Shown piece after piece: positions 23,694-32,337 of a DNA stretch of 32,337 nt. The stretch is from an uncultured Prevotellaceae bacterium. Lineage in GTDB: Bacteria > Bacteroidota > Bacteroidia > Bacteroidales > Bacteroidaceae. Below the pieces are notes generated by a model. The model made no database searches. It was not told where the DNA came from and was given only the letters and a program-made list of their open reading frames with translations. The stretch covers positions 1 to 32,337 of the forward strand of contig ONDA01000034.1 of NCBI GenBank assembly GCA_900316475.1. The letters run 5' to 3'. The translations under genes were made by a program, and so were the position numbers. The number at the start of each line of letters is the position of its first letter. The first letter of the stretch is position 1.

Positions 23694-23945
23694 CTATCTG
23701 CGCTTTTTCTGCCTGATGCCGAAAAAGGAACCGTAGTTGCGGATAAGCTTGCGTACCAAAAGAAAGCCATCAATGGCGGTGATGCTATTAGCGATAAGCC
23801 CGGCTATCATCTCGCCTTTGGTGTTAGTAGGATGCGGTGTGGTGAGCTCACGCCAAACGGTGGATATCTGACCAGATTGTTGCTGGATGTTGGCTTTCAG
23901 CTCGTCTTTGCGCAACTGGATGTCTTCGAGGGTGTTGTAGGGCAT
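23694..23945 (-). CDS. Small conserved-looking protein of the ytxH operon
   Basis: 83 residues, starting MPYNTLEDIQLRKDELKANI with a probable amphipathic helix, then a weakly hydrophobic stretch (GEMIAGLIANSITAIDGFLL) and a basic tail RQKKRR. It is the third gene of a minus-strand set with the holin-like and YtxH genes, 30 bases after the former. Such a trio is common in Bacteroidota. I cannot assign a function; a membrane-associated stress role is inference. Confidence 0.65.
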   Translation of the reverse strand: MPYNTLEDIQLRKDELKANIQQQSGQISTVWRELTTPHPTNTKGEMIAGLIANSITAIDGFLLVRKLIRNYGSFFGIRQKKRR

Positions 23946-23975
23946 AACAGTATTGGGTTGTGGTTCTGTGAAGAG

Positions 23976-24323
23976 TTAGTTGAGCAAAACGTCAGCGAGA
24001 AAGCGGACGAGCGGGCGCTGGATCCACGTCTTGCGGTTAAGAAATACGATAAGGAGTAAGGTGAGGAAGAAAATGGCTATGATGAAGAAGGCGAGGGCTG
24101 TGCCGGTGATGGGCTCAAGCCAATAGACACAGGCAAAGGAGAGGTAGAACAGCACGGCAACGCCTAAGAGCAGCAGTACGATAGTAAGCGTCAGTGCTGT
24201 TATCAGACGCACAATCTTGTCAATAACGTCAAGCTTCAGATACTCCTTCTGAAGCTCGACGTATTTCTTGAGTAGCTGTGCTAACTGCCCAATGTTCTCA
24301 ACGTTCTTATCGCTCGATAGCAT
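23976..24323 (-). CDS. Holin-like (phage holin superfamily 6 type) membrane protein
   Basis: 115 residues. A charged helix (IGQLAQLLKKYVELQKEYLK) is followed by two strong transmembrane segments, TALTLTIVLLLLGVAVLFYL and GTALAFFIIAIFFLTLLLIV, and a basic end. This is the pattern of the chromosomal 'phage holin family' proteins that sit beside YtxH genes and are not phage lysis proteins. It starts 3 bases after the YtxH stop. Function unknown. Confidence 0.75.
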   Translation of the reverse strand: MLSSDKNVENIGQLAQLLKKYVELQKEYLKLDVIDKIVRLITALTLTIVLLLLGVAVLFYLSFACVYWLEPITGTALAFFIIAIFFLTLLLIVFLNRKTWIQRPLVRFLADVLLN

Positions 24324-24326
24324 AGC

Positions 24327-24539
24327 CTATTCCTCTACTGTAGCGTCTTGGATGTCGTCAACGAGGTCGCCAACTTCCTTGCGACTGAGCTTGATGTTGT
24401 GCTTTTTCATAAAGTCATCAATGGCATCAGTGATTTTTACGCGGGTGTCGGCTCCCTTTTCAGGGGCCAGCAGAATACCTAAGGCTGCACCGGCAATAGC
24501 TCCGCCGAAGAAAGCTCCAATATAACCTAAACTTTTCAT
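24327..24539 (-). CDS. YtxH domain protein
   Basis: 70 residues from the ATG at 24539, starting MKSLGYIGAFFGGAIAGAAL and then GILLAPEKGADTR. The glycine-rich membrane helix ending in LAPxxG and a charged helical tail are diagnostic of YtxH (a general-stress family). The frame is open further upstream to 24659 but crosses the promoter at 24577-24584, so the later start is chosen. First gene of the three-gene minus-strand operon. Confidence 0.8.
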   Translation of the reverse strand: MKSLGYIGAFFGGAIAGAALGILLAPEKGADTRVKITDAIDDFMKKHNIKLSRKEVGDLVDDIQDATVEE

Positions 24540-24576
24540 AATACTATTTTTAATTGGTAAAACATAATTCCTACTG

Positions 24577-24584
24577 CAAAAATA
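24577..24584 (-). promoter_or_regulatory. Promoter -7 box for the ytxH operon
   Basis: The reverse strand reads TATTTTTGC, matching TAnnTTTG, 38 bases before the YtxH ATG. Confidence 0.6.
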
Positions 24585-24762
24585 CGAAATTTTTCTGAAT
24601 CTCACGTTAAAAACTGTGACATTTTTTGTTAATTTGTGAGTATTTCTTGTATTTAACAAAGTTTATGCCCGTTTTTGGCCTGTTTTTGCTTTGTTTTTTG
24701 TAATTTCGCCACTGATTTTTAAAGACAAACGTTTTAATCAATTTAAATATTAGTAGAGAAGT

Positions 24763-25281
24763 ATGAAAAAGTACATGGTAGTATTCGCAGGCTTGAGCAT
24801 TGCTTTAGCTTTCTCCAGCTGCGGTAAGAGTAGTGAGAGTGCCTATAAGAAGGCGTATGAGAAAGCAAAGTCGCAGGAGGCTGCACAGCGCGTGAATGAG
24901 GTTCCCCAGACTGAGACTCCCACCCAGACGGTTGTCGCACCAGTCACCACCCGTCCTGCCACTCAGACGAGAGTCGTTGACAATGTTGACAATGTGTCAG
25001 TTCGTCAGGAGAGAGTGGCTCTTATCAACGGTTCTGGCTTGAAGAATTTCAGCGTTGTGGTTGGCTCTTTCGGTCTGCAGGCGAATGCTGAAGGTTTGCA
25101 GCAGCAGCTCCGTGATGGCGGATACGACGCCCAGATTGTCAAGAATGAGTCAAACAATATGTTCCGTGTCGTCGCCACGACATTCGACTCAAAGGTTGAC
25201 GCTGTGAACAGCCGCGACCAGATTCGTGGTTCGAAATTCAACCCGAAGGGCGACGCCTGGTTGCTCTATAACGTCCAGTAA
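24763..25281 (+). CDS. SPOR-domain lipoprotein
   Basis: 172 residues with lipobox FSSC (Cys20), a charged helical stretch (AYKKAYEKAKSQEA), a Thr/Pro-rich linker, and a C-terminal SPOR domain (about 95-172: FSVVVGSFGLQANAEGLQQQ, MFRVVATTFDSKVDAV). SPOR domains bind denuded glycan strands of septal peptidoglycan, so it probably acts at the division site under the outer membrane. A weak promoter-like TAATTTCG lies near 24701. It is followed by ruvX after 3 bases. Confidence 0.85.
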   Translation: MKKYMVVFAGLSIALAFSSCGKSSESAYKKAYEKAKSQEAAQRVNEVPQTETPTQTVVAPVTTRPATQTRVVDNVDNVSVRQERVALINGSGLKNFSVVVGSFGLQANAEGLQQQLRDGGYDAQIVKNESNNMFRVVATTFDSKVDAVNSRDQIRGSKFNPKGDAWLLYNVQ

Positions 25282-25284
25282 CGG

Positions 25285-25698
25285 TTGGCGCGAATCCTTT
25301 CGATTGATTACGGCCGAAAGCGTACCGGTATAGCAGTCACCGACCCTCTGCAGATTATTGCTGGAGGGCTGGCGACTGTTTCTACGTCTGAGTTGTTCGA
25401 CTGGCTGCAGCAGTATGTCAGTCGCGAAGAGGTTGAGCGTATCGTCATAGGTGAGCCCCGGCAGCCTAATGGTCAGCCCAGCGAAAACCTGCAGCGCGTT
25501 CAGCAGTTTGTCAATCGCTGGCGCAAGGCGCATCCTGAGTTGCCCATCGACTATTATGACGAGCGCTTCACGTCGGTGCTGGCACATCAGGCGATGCTTG
25601 ATGGTGGTCTTCGCAAGAAGGCGCGTCAAGACAAGGCACTGGTCGACGAGATTTCGGCGACGATCATCTTGGAGGATTACCTCCGAAGCCGTAAATAA
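25285..25698 (+). CDS. ruvX: RuvX/YqgF, RNase H-fold nuclease for 16S rRNA or Holliday junctions
   Basis: 137 residues, the usual family length. Start is TTG at 25285, required because the family begins RILSIDYGRKRTGIAVTDP, which carries the first catalytic Asp. IVIGEPRQPNGQ, DERFTSVLAHQ and the last acidic motif DEISATIILEDYL complete the RNase H-like site. In E. coli the protein helps process the 16S rRNA 5' end. It lies 3 bases after the SPOR gene and before def. Confidence 0.92.
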   Translation: MARILSIDYGRKRTGIAVTDPLQIIAGGLATVSTSELFDWLQQYVSREEVERIVIGEPRQPNGQPSENLQRVQQFVNRWRKAHPELPIDYYDERFTSVLAHQAMLDGGLRKKARQDKALVDEISATIILEDYLRSRK

Positions 25699-25700
25699 TA

Positions 25701-25724
25701 TCAATTGTCAATTATCAATTATCA
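25701..25724 (+). repeat. Microrepeat before def
   Basis: Tandem TCAATTGTCAATTATCAATT-type units fill the gap between ruvX and def. The def frame is open through it from a TTG, giving an artificial SIINYQ extension. Confidence 0.6.
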
Positions 25725-25728
25725 GAAA

Positions 25729-26289
25729 GTGGTATTACCTATTTATATATATGGCCAGCCAGTCTTGCGTAAGGTGGCTGAAGACATTACCCCCGACTAT
25801 CCGCAGTTGGAGCAGCTGATTGCCGATATGTGGGAGACACTGGCCGAGAGTGAGGGCATAGGCTTGGCCGCCCCCCAGATTGGCAAGTCCATACGTGTAG
25901 TGGTCATCGACCTCGATGTGCTCAGCGACGATATGCCGGAATACAAGGACTTCCGCCGTGTGTTCATCAATGCCCACATCGTTGAGAAAGACGAGACCCA
26001 AACAGATACCAGCGAAGAGGGATGCCTGTCGTTGCCGGCCATTCACGAGAAAGTCGTCCGCCCCACACGCATCCGTGTGCAGTGGATGGACGAGGAGTTC
26101 CAGGCTCACGACGAGTGGATTGAAGGCTATCTGGCACGTGTCATGCAGCATGAGTTTGACCATCTCGAAGGTCACATGTTCATCGACCACATCTCGCCGT
26201 TGCGCAAGCAGCTCATCAAGAGCAAGCTGAAGGCATTGACCCTTGGCCGCTATCGTTGCGGCTATAAGACAAAACCTGTTAGGCGTTGA
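25729..26289 (+). CDS. def: Peptide deformylase
   Basis: 186 residues from the GTG at 25729. This metalloenzyme removes the formyl group from new N-terminal methionines. All three motifs are present: [10 protein letters not shown] (43-52), EEGCLSLP (96-103, metal ligand Cys99) and QHEFDHLEG (His141, Glu142, His145). I prefer the GTG over the upstream TTG at 25705 because family members begin with (M)xLPIYxYG and the extra residues come from the microrepeat. Its stop overlaps the start of the next gene. Confidence 0.94.
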   Translation: MVLPIYIYGQPVLRKVAEDITPDYPQLEQLIADMWETLAESEGIGLAAPQIGKSIRVVVIDLDVLSDDMPEYKDFRRVFINAHIVEKDETQTDTSEEGCLSLPAIHEKVVRPTRIRVQWMDEEFQAHDEWIEGYLARVMQHEFDHLEGHMFIDHISPLRKQLIKSKLKALTLGRYRCGYKTKPVRR

Positions 26290-28256
26290 TATTGCGTAAG
26301 CTCATAGTCCTGCTTTGTTGTCTGTGCTCCTTACCGATGATGTCGCAGTTCAACACTGACCGTCTGATAACCATCGGACGGTCGGCGCTCTATTATGAGG
26401 ATTATGTGCTCAGCATCCAGTATTTCAACCAGGCCATCACGGCCAAACCTTATCTCTACGAAGGGTGGTTCTTCCGAGGGGTGGCCAAGTTCTACCTTGA
26501 CGATTTCGCCGGGGCTGAAAGCGACTGCACAAGCGCCATTGAGCGCAATCCCTACGTCACCAATTGCTACGAACTGCGCGGACTCTGCCGCATCCACCAG
26601 AATCGCTTCGAAGAGGCCGCTGCCGACTATACCAGTGCGCTGAAGTACGACCCTGAAAACCAGGGACTCTGGCATAACCGCGTGCTCTGCTATATCCGTA
26701 GTAAGGACTATGAGCGCGCATTAGGACAGCTCGACACGATGATTGCCCGCTGGCCACGCAATGCGGCTCCCTATTCTATGCGGGCTGAGGTGTATATGCA
26801 GCAGAAAGATACCGTCAAGGCACTGGAGGCTATTGAGAAGAGCATCGAGATTGACCCTTATGACGGAACGCTCTGGGGAGCGCGCGCCATCATCAGTCTG
26901 TCGCGTAGTGAGTGGAAACAGGCGGAGGGGTATCTCGACAAAGCCATCCACTATCTGCCAAAGAGCGGCGGCAACTACATCAACCGGGCCCTGGCCCGTT
27001 ACAACCAGAGCAACCTACGTGGCGCCATGGCCGACTATGACACCGCCCTCGACTTGGAACCGAATAACTTCCTGGGGCACTATAACCGAGGGCTGTTACG
27101 CGCTCAGGTGGGTGACGACAACCGCGGTATCGAGGATTTCGACTTTGTCCTTAACCTGGAACCCGATAATATGCTTGCCCGCTTCAACCGCGGACTGCTA
27201 CGCGAAAAGACGGGCGATTTGCGAGGCGCTATCAGCGACTATACAAAGGTCATCAATGAGTATCCTAACTTCTGGACGGGCTTGCACTACCGTGCCGGCT
27301 GCTACCGCCGCTTGGGTATGAGCCGTCAGGCCGAGCTGGACGAGTTCCGCATTTTGAAGGCACAGATAGACAAGCGCTACGGCGGACGTCAGCCACGGCT
27401 GAGCAAGAAGCAGCGCAAGCGTAGCGACGAGGATATGGAGAAGTACAACCAGCTGGTCGTCGCCGACGAGCAGGAGGTGGAGAATGACTATAAGAACGAC
27501 TACCGCGGACGGGTGCAGCATCACAAGGTCGAAGCCACCTATCTGCCGATGTACGAACTGTCGCTGATGCCAGTGCGCAGCGAGGTGAAGAATTATGTGC
27601 CTTACGACGAGGCGGTGGAGACTTTCAACCTCCATTCGTCACGTCAGCTTCATATTGTCAGCAATGTGCCGTCGTTGAGCGAAACGCAGTCACAGCACTA
27701 TTTTGCCTATATCGATTCCTTGAAAGCAGCCATTGCCGATATTCATAACCTGTCGAAAACTCAGAACTTGCTTCTGTTGTGTGGTGTGGCCTATACAGCG
27801 TTGCAGAACAACGAGGATGCCATTGATGCCTTAACCACTCTCCTGCTGAATGACAGCCTGTCGGTGCTGGCCTTGTGGCAGCGGTCTGCTTGTCAGACGA
27901 AAATCAATGAGTTCCAAGCCTCGCAAGGCACTTATATTGATATGAAGACGGCTAACGTCCTGATGGATCTCTCGACTGCCATCCGCCTGGCGCCTCGTTG
28001 CGCGTACCTTTATTATAATAGGGCATGCGTCTATGTGCAGCGCAAAGATTACGCCCGTGCCATTGAGGATTATACACAGGCTATCACCCTCGACCCGCGC
28101 CTGGCTGAGGCTTACTACAACCGAGGCCTGGCTCTCATTGACAGCGGCAAGACAGCCGAAGGTGTCAGCGACTTGAGCAAAGCGGGCGAACTGGGGCTTT
28201 ACACTGCCTACAGTCTCTTGAAAAAATATACGAAAAACAAAAACGAAATCCCATAG
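26286..28256 (+). CDS. Exported TPR protein
   Basis: 656 residues with an N-terminal signal peptide ([16 protein letters not shown]). It starts with TTG overlapping the def stop. At least nine TPR units are visible in residues ~25-360 ([61 protein letters not shown]). A lysine-rich linker near 385 and a second TPR block at ~500-640 ([20 protein letters not shown]) follow. It is probably a periplasmic or surface scaffold; partners unknown. Confidence 0.85.
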   Translation: MILRKLIVLLCCLCSLPMMSQFNTDRLITIGRSALYYEDYVLSIQYFNQAITAKPYLYEGWFFRGVAKFYLDDFAGAESDCTSAIERNPYVTNCYELRGLCRIHQNRFEEAAADYTSALKYDPENQGLWHNRVLCYIRSKDYERALGQLDTMIARWPRNAAPYSMRAEVYMQQKDTVKALEAIEKSIEIDPYDGTLWGARAIISLSRSEWKQAEGYLDKAIHYLPKSGGNYINRALARYNQSNLRGAMADYDTALDLEPNNFLGHYNRGLLRAQVGDDNRGIEDFDFVLNLEPDNMLARFNRGLLREKTGDLRGAISDYTKVINEYPNFWTGLHYRAGCYRRLGMSRQAELDEFRILKAQIDKRYGGRQPRLSKKQRKRSDEDMEKYNQLVVADEQEVENDYKNDYRGRVQHHKVEATYLPMYELSLMPVRSEVKNYVPYDEAVETFNLHSSRQLHIVSNVPSLSETQSQHYFAYIDSLKAAIADIHNLSKTQNLLLLCGVAYTALQNNEDAIDALTTLLLNDSLSVLALWQRSACQTKINEFQASQGTYIDMKTANVLMDLSTAIRLAPRCAYLYYNRACVYVQRKDYARAIEDYTQAITLDPRLAEAYYNRGLALIDSGKTAEGVSDLSKAGELGLYTAYSLLKKYTKNKNEIP

Positions 28257-28300
28257 GCCTCATTAGTCTCATTAGTCTCATAGGCCTCATAAAAAGAAAA
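28257..28300 (+). repeat. Microrepeat between the TPR and EcsC genes
   Basis: Near-perfect ~10-base units CATTAGTCT and CATAGGCCT in tandem (CTCATTAGTCTCATTAGTCT then CATAGGCCTCAT) fill the gap of 46 bases. Confidence 0.6.
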
Positions 28301-28302
28301 AA

Positions 28303-29430
28303 ATGGAAAAAGAAAACCTTGTCTGGAACAAAATCCTTAATACCGTGCTGAAAATGCCCGGTGTGAAGGTCGATAGAGTCGGATTCCTCCGCCATGAGCT
28401 GCGGCCGTATTGTAACCAGTCGCGCCTTCAGATGCTGGGCAGTGTGCGTCCCTACACTGTCGTGTCCGAGCAGGTCATCGATAAACTGGCCCGTCAGTGT
28501 GTACGCTACCATGTAACGGTAGTTACCGCTACGTCAACCGTTGTCGGACTGCCTGGCGGACTGGCTATGGCTGCCACGTTGCCAGCCGATCTGACGCAGT
28601 ATTTCTATCATGTCTTTGTGCTCTCACAGAAGCTGGCCTACCTTTATGGCTATCCTGATTTTTGCGATGACGATGGCGAGCTGAACGATGTCGCTATCGA
28701 CTTGCTGACTATCTTCATGGGTGTCATGATGGGAGCTCCTGTCGCTGAGAAGGGACTTGGCGAATTGTCGAAGGCAGTGGCTGAGAATGCTGTCACCCGT
28801 CTGCCCCGTGTGGCCCTGACAAAGACAGCCCTTGTGCCTATTGTTGCACAGCTGACCAAGATGATTGGCACACGCTTTTCGAAAGACAGCCTGACAAAGA
28901 GCGTCGGCCGTTTTATCCCGGTGGCCGGTGGCCTGTTCTCTGGCGGCTTGACACTGTACACCTTCCGTCGCGGTGCCAACCGCCTGCGTCGTCAGCTCAG
29001 TGCCCAGCGTCGGCTATTTGACGATGGCGACATCGATGCCATTGAATTGGCAAATATCAAGTCATCGTTTGTCAAGGCCGGACAGGCTGAGCGTGATCCG
29101 AAGAAAGTGCAACGGGCTAAGATAGAGGCTCTTATCAATATTGCTAAGATCAACGACGAGGTGTCGCACGAGAAGTTCCAAACCATCGAACTGCATATAG
29201 CCAGCTCGAAGATTGACGCTCAGGACAAGCTGGACCTGCTGGCAAATATCGAGTCGGATCACAGCTACGATGTTGATTTCGACTTGTTGGCTACTGACCG
29301 CAAAGTTGCTCAGGAGACCTACGATGCTATGAAGGAGTTGGTCGGTATGGGTGAGAAGATGACAATGGCTGAGAAAATATATCTTCAGATGGCAGCCCAG
29401 AAACTGGGCATCGAGCAGTCGGAGTCATGA
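28303..29430 (+). CDS. EcsC-like membrane-associated protein with C-terminal TerB-like domain
   Basis: 375 residues. Residues ~55-225 are EcsC-like: a hydrophobic, glycine-rich TSTVVGLPGGLAMAATLPAD followed by LSQKLAYLYGY and later FIPVAGGLFSGGLTLYTFRR. Residues ~270-372 are helical and acidic in the manner of TerB/tellurite-resistance domains (KIEALINIAKINDEVSHEKF, KMTMAEKIYLQMAAQKLGI). The combination suggests a membrane or stress role, but there is no direct evidence of substrate. Its last four bases overlap the ATG of the broken ABC gene. Confidence 0.7.
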   Translation: MEKENLVWNKILNTVLKMPGVKVDRVGFLRHELRPYCNQSRLQMLGSVRPYTVVSEQVIDKLARQCVRYHVTVVTATSTVVGLPGGLAMAATLPADLTQYFYHVFVLSQKLAYLYGYPDFCDDDGELNDVAIDLLTIFMGVMMGAPVAEKGLGELSKAVAENAVTRLPRVALTKTALVPIVAQLTKMIGTRFSKDSLTKSVGRFIPVAGGLFSGGLTLYTFRRGANRLRRQLSAQRRLFDDGDIDAIELANIKSSFVKAGQAERDPKKVQRAKIEALINIAKINDEVSHEKFQTIELHIASSKIDAQDKLDLLANIESDHSYDVDFDLLATDRKVAQETYDAMKELVGMGEKMTMAEKIYLQMAAQKLGIEQSES

Positions 29431-29753
29431 GTCGGCAGGGCGAGCAACAGGATGCGGCAGGAAGGATGACAATCTGGAGCCTGTTACGCAATATCCTGCC
29501 CTACGTGCTGCCTTACAGGTGGCTCGTAGCTGTCACGCTGGTGCTGACGCTGATAGGTTCGCTGATGGCGCAGGTCAATGCCGTTGTGCTCGACCGTGCC
29601 GTCGACAGCATCAACGCCCTTGAGCAGGGGCGCGTCGTATAGTCGGGCACACCGTCCGACGTCTACCGCCAGGGCGGCCTCTATAAGGAAATCTTCGATG
29701 CCAGTGCACGCAGCATGAATGTCAACAAGATTGCCAGCACCATTGATTTTTAA
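29427..29753 (+). pseudogene. ABC exporter gene reduced to its two ends, with internal stop
   Basis: The frame starts MSRQGEQQDAAGRMTIWSLL and continues with the first membrane helix of an exporter (LPYRWLVAVTLVLTLIGSLM). At about residue 63 it jumps to the very end of an ABC ATPase: LEQGRVV, then stop TAG at 29640-29642, then in the same frame SGTPSDVYRQGGLYKEIFDA and MNVNKIASTIDF with TAA at 29751-29753. In intact exporters the same place usually reads GRVVESGTP, so TAG replaces a probable GAG. About 500 internal residues are missing (a full exporter is ~580-600). It is coupled to the EcsC gene by ATGA. Confidence 0.8.
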
Positions 29754-29786
29754 ATCGTTTTATTTTGCCGTGTCCGAGATATTTAG

Positions 29787-29794
29787 TACCTTTG
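29787..29794 (+). promoter_or_regulatory. Promoter -7 box for thrS
   Basis: TACCTTTGCACGC with TTTTG near 29763-29767 as the -33 element; 37 bases before the thrS ATG. Confidence 0.75.
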
Positions 29795-29830
29795 CACGCT
29801 GAATTTTAACATCAAACATATATTGTAGAT

Positions 29831-31777
29831 ATGGAAATCAAAATTACATTCCCTGACGGCTCTGTTCGTTCGTATGAACAGGGTGTGACGGGACTTCAGA
29901 TTGCCGAGAGCATCTCGCCGGCTCTGGCACGCAGCGTCGTCAGCTGTGGCGTAAACGGTGAGACCGTAGAGCTGAACCGTCCTATCATGGAGGACGCCAC
30001 CATCGCGCTCTACAAGTTCGAAGACGAAGAGGGTAAGCACACCTTCTGGCATACCTCTGCCCACCTGCTGGCCGAGGCACTGCAGGAACTCTATCCCGGC
30101 ATCCAGTTCGGCTTTGGCCCGGCTGTTGAGAACGGATTCTTCTACGATGTCCTGCTGCCCGACGGACAGATGATTAAGGAGAGCGACTTCCCCACGATCG
30201 AAGCAAAGATGAAGGAACTGGCTGGTAAGAAGGAACCTGTCGTTCGCCGCGAGGTGGCCAAGGCCGACGCCCTGAAGGAGTTTGCCGCCGCCGGTCAGAC
30301 CTACAAGTGCGAGCACATCGATCAGGACCTTGAAGACGGTTCTATCACCACATACACACAGGGCAACTTCACCGACCTCTGCCGTGGTCCGCACCTCATG
30401 GACACGGGCGAGATCAAGGCTGTGAAGCTGACTACGGTAGCCGGCGCTTTCTGGCGCGGCGATGCCACCCGCGAACAGATGCAGCGTCTCTACGGCATCT
30501 CGTTCCCCAAGAAGAAGATGCTCGACGAGTACCTCGTCATGCTCGAAGAGGCTAAGAAGCGCGACCACCGCAAGATCGGCAAGGAGATGGAACTCTTTAT
30601 GTTCTCTGAGAAGGTGGGCAAGGGTCTGCCTATCTGGTTGCCGAAGGGTACCGACCTCCGTCTGCGCCTGATGGAGCACCTGCGCAAGGTGCAGAAGCGC
30701 TACGGCTATCAGGAGGTCATCACCCCGCACATCGGCGGCAAGAGCCTCTACGTCACCTCGGGTCACTATGCCCACTACGGCAAGGACTCCTTCCGTCCCA
30801 TCACCACACCGGAGGAGGGTGAGGAGTATATGCTGAAGCCCATGAACTGCCCTCACCACTGTGAGATCTTCGCCAACAAGCCCCGTTCGTACAAGGACCT
30901 GCCCCTGCGCATCGCTGAGTTCGGTACCGTCTACCGCTACGAGCAGTCGGGCGAGCTTCACGGTCTGACCCGCGTGCGCTCGTTCACGCAGGACGACGCC
31001 CACCTCTTCTGCCGTCCCGATCAGGTGAAGCAGGAGTTCCTTAACGTGATGGACATCATCGGTGTCGTGCTGACAGCCTTCGGCTTCAACTTCGAGGCAC
31101 AGATCTCGCTCCGCGACCCCAACGACCACGACAAGTACGTGGGTACCGACGAGGACTGGGCACTGGCCGAGAAGGCTATCCAGGAGGCTTGTCAGGAGAA
31201 GGGACTGCACGCCAAGGTGGAATACGGCGAGGCAGCCTTCTACGGTCCGAAGCTCGACTTCATGATTAAGGACGCCATTGGCCGCCGCTGGCAGTTGGGT
31301 ACCATCCAGGTAGACTACAACCTGCCGAAGCGCTTCCAGCTCGAATACACCGACGAGGACAACCAGAAGAAGACGCCCGTCATGATTCACCGTGCACCCT
31401 TCGGAAGCCTCGAGCGCTTCTGCGCGGTGCTCATCGAACATACCAGCGGTCACTTCCCCCTCTGGCTCACGCCCGAGCAGGTGGCCATCCTGCCGCTGTC
31501 AGAGAAGTACAACGACTACGCCGAGGAAGTGTGCAAGCTGTTCTCGCAGGGCGGCGTCCGCGCCACCATCGACCTGCGCAACGAGAAGCTGGGCCGCAAG
31601 ATTCGCGACAATGAGCTGAAGCGCATCCCCTACATGGTCATCGTCGGCGAGAAGGAAGCTGCCGACAAGACTGTTGCCGTCCGTCCCCAGGGTGGTGGCG
31701 AGCAGAGCGTCATGACCATCCAGCAGTTCATCGACGAGGTGAACAACAAGGTGGCCGAGATGACCAAGGACTTCTAA
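29831..31777 (+). CDS. thrS: Threonyl-tRNA synthetase
   Basis: 648 residues, the usual length. Domains in order: N-terminal TGS (1-65), editing domain with the metal [11 protein letters not shown] motif (HxxxH), class II catalytic core (~245-540) and C-terminal anticodon-binding domain (~545-648). Visible catalytic residues: zinc/threonine site in [27 protein letters not shown] (motif 2), TQDDAHLFC, and motif 3 [11 protein letters not shown]. It charges tRNA-Thr and edits Ser-tRNA-Thr. It has its own promoter and a strong terminator. Confidence 0.97.
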   Translation: MEIKITFPDGSVRSYEQGVTGLQIAESISPALARSVVSCGVNGETVELNRPIMEDATIALYKFEDEEGKHTFWHTSAHLLAEALQELYPGIQFGFGPAVENGFFYDVLLPDGQMIKESDFPTIEAKMKELAGKKEPVVRREVAKADALKEFAAAGQTYKCEHIDQDLEDGSITTYTQGNFTDLCRGPHLMDTGEIKAVKLTTVAGAFWRGDATREQMQRLYGISFPKKKMLDEYLVMLEEAKKRDHRKIGKEMELFMFSEKVGKGLPIWLPKGTDLRLRLMEHLRKVQKRYGYQEVITPHIGGKSLYVTSGHYAHYGKDSFRPITTPEEGEEYMLKPMNCPHHCEIFANKPRSYKDLPLRIAEFGTVYRYEQSGELHGLTRVRSFTQDDAHLFCRPDQVKQEFLNVMDIIGVVLTAFGFNFEAQISLRDPNDHDKYVGTDEDWALAEKAIQEACQEKGLHAKVEYGEAAFYGPKLDFMIKDAIGRRWQLGTIQVDYNLPKRFQLEYTDEDNQKKTPVMIHRAPFGSLERFCAVLIEHTSGHFPLWLTPEQVAILPLSEKYNDYAEEVCKLFSQGGVRATIDLRNEKLGRKIRDNELKRIPYMVIVGEKEAADKTVAVRPQGGGEQSVMTIQQFIDEVNNKVAEMTKDF

Positions 31778-31796
31778 TCGCTGAGAGTATAAAACT

Positions 31797-31839
31797 AGGA
31801 CAGGTTGCATGACCCTATTCATGGGCTGCAACCTGTCCT
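31797..31839 (+). terminator. Rho-independent terminator of thrS
   Basis: AGGACAGGTTGCA (31797-31809) pairs perfectly with 31827-31839 around a 17-base loop and is followed by TTGTTTTTC. It lies 20 bases past the thrS stop. It may also serve the convergent glycosidase fragment. Confidence 0.8.
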
Positions 31840-31858
31840 TTGTTTTTCATCTATTGTT

Positions 31859-32293
31859 TCATGGCTTTAGCTCAGGCCAGCCGTCAGCTGTCCATACGAT
31901 AGGGCGCTGGATGAGCATGGCTGCACCGTTCTGTGTGACGCTGTAGCCGTGGCAAACGAAGATGTCCTCGCCGTCGAAAGTATAGGCGGCGCAGTGGCCG
32001 GCAGCCTCCCATTCCTTCTTGTCGCCTTCTATGAAGAGCGTACCGCCACCCTTGGCCATGTCCTTGCCCGAACGGTCCAGGTAGGGACCTTCTACCGTCT
32101 TGCTGCGGCCTACGGCAACGCGGTAGTTGCTCTTGGCTCCCCGACAGCAGTAGTCCCACGACACGAAGAGATAATAGTAGCCGCCATGCTTGAAGATAAA
32201 CGGAGCCTCAATGGCGTTGGTGCCGGCATATTTCGAGGTGGGGATTTCTAAGACAAAATCAAGGATGAGGCACTTAATAAATGTTAAGAAGCC
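31859..32293 (-). pseudogene. Family 43 glycoside hydrolase (arabinanase-like), C-terminal fragment
   Basis: The reverse frame shows IPTSKYAGTNAIEAPFIF, KHGGYYYLFVSWDYCCRG and SNYRVAVGRSKTVEGPYLD, the pattern of GH43 arabinan-degrading enzymes, ending with AELKP-like WPELKP at the stop (31859-31861). Similarity begins about 32250. Beyond that the frame reads unrelated residues and meets a stop at 32294-32296, so the first two thirds of the enzyme are absent and no start codon is seen. The upstream DNA is AT-rich with short inverted repeats, suggesting that an insertion or rearrangement cut the gene. Confidence 0.65.
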
Positions 32294-32314
32294 TCATTTT
32301 CTTTGTTTTGAGGC
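32266..32314. repeat. Alternating TGAGGC/GCCTCA inverted words at the right edge
   Basis: TGAGGC (32266-32271), GCCTCA (32291-32296) and TGAGGC (32309-32314) can form two alternative hairpins; the first also pairs TTAA with TTAA. It starts where the glycosidase similarity stops, so it may be one end of an inserted element that continues outside the window. Confidence 0.35.
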
Positions 32315-32337
32315 CTGAAACAACGGTTTTTGCTGTA

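Noticed and set aside
23976-24323. Prophage lysis cassette because of the holin-like protein
   Set aside because: No phage genes are nearby; the pairing with YtxH is a normal chromosomal arrangement in Bacteroidota.
29783-31453. 556-residue open frame antisense to thrS
   Set aside because: It mirrors the strongly biased codons of thrS, has no recognisable domain or promoter of its own, and thrS is certain.

Overview
The window reads as chromosomal DNA of a Bacteroidota organism, most likely Prevotella or a close relative. The support is: many -7 boxes of the TAnnTTTG type rather than sigma70 promoters, almost no Shine-Dalgarno sequences, lipoprotein signal peptides ending in (S/T)SC or (A)GC, a Bacteroidales-type DUF4348 lipoprotein, a BspA-like leucine-rich protein and a MobV-type mobilisation remnant. 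No rRNA, tRNA or CRISPR array was seen.

Layout. 1-7150 is a surface/secretion locus on the minus strand: an AraC-type membrane-anchored TPR regulator (4954-6711), a PAP2-type acid phosphatase, a 1008-residue lipoprotein with a discoidin-like C-terminus, a frameshifted secreted protein, and the start of another lipoprotein. A 22-bp-period direct repeat lies just upstream of the phosphatase promoter and is a plausible operator for the regulator. On the plus strand at 6809-7149 the first part of prmC is joined directly to the last part of a second discoidin-type lipoprotein. 7150-7944 has no gene but holds a 438-bp inverted-repeat element with internal tandem repeats. 7945-12640 is housekeeping on the minus strand: aldA, then the pheS-dsbD-like operon.

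12641-21000 is an AT-richer accessory island. It holds a divergent pair of operons: a GNAT toxin with a 55-residue antitoxin (minus), and an EcoRI-family adenine methyltransferase overlapping a DUF262-HNH nuclease (plus). Twelve bases after the nuclease comes a secreted LRR / WG-repeat / CxxCxGxG protein, then a lipoprotein with an Fn3-like domain, a degenerate zinc-ribbon scrap and a MobV relaxase remnant. The DNA upstream of the methyltransferase is packed with long nested inverted repeats. Two diverged copies of a three-hairpin element, whose stems show compensatory changes, lie at the two ends of the island (12781-12840 and 20804-20865). The methyltransferase/DUF262-HNH module is the best candidate in the window for a little-described defence system.

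21000-32337 is again core genome: DUF4348 lipoprotein, murB, a PhnP-like metallohydrolase, a minus-strand ytxH/holin-like envelope operon, a SPOR lipoprotein, ruvX, def, a TPR protein, an EcsC-TerB protein, an ABC exporter reduced to its two ends, thrS, and a 3' fragment of a family-43 glycosidase at the right edge. Many genes overlap by ATGA or a few bases, so translational coupling is widespread. Short tandem microrepeats sit between and even inside genes (in the dsbD-like gene, before def, before the EcsC gene).
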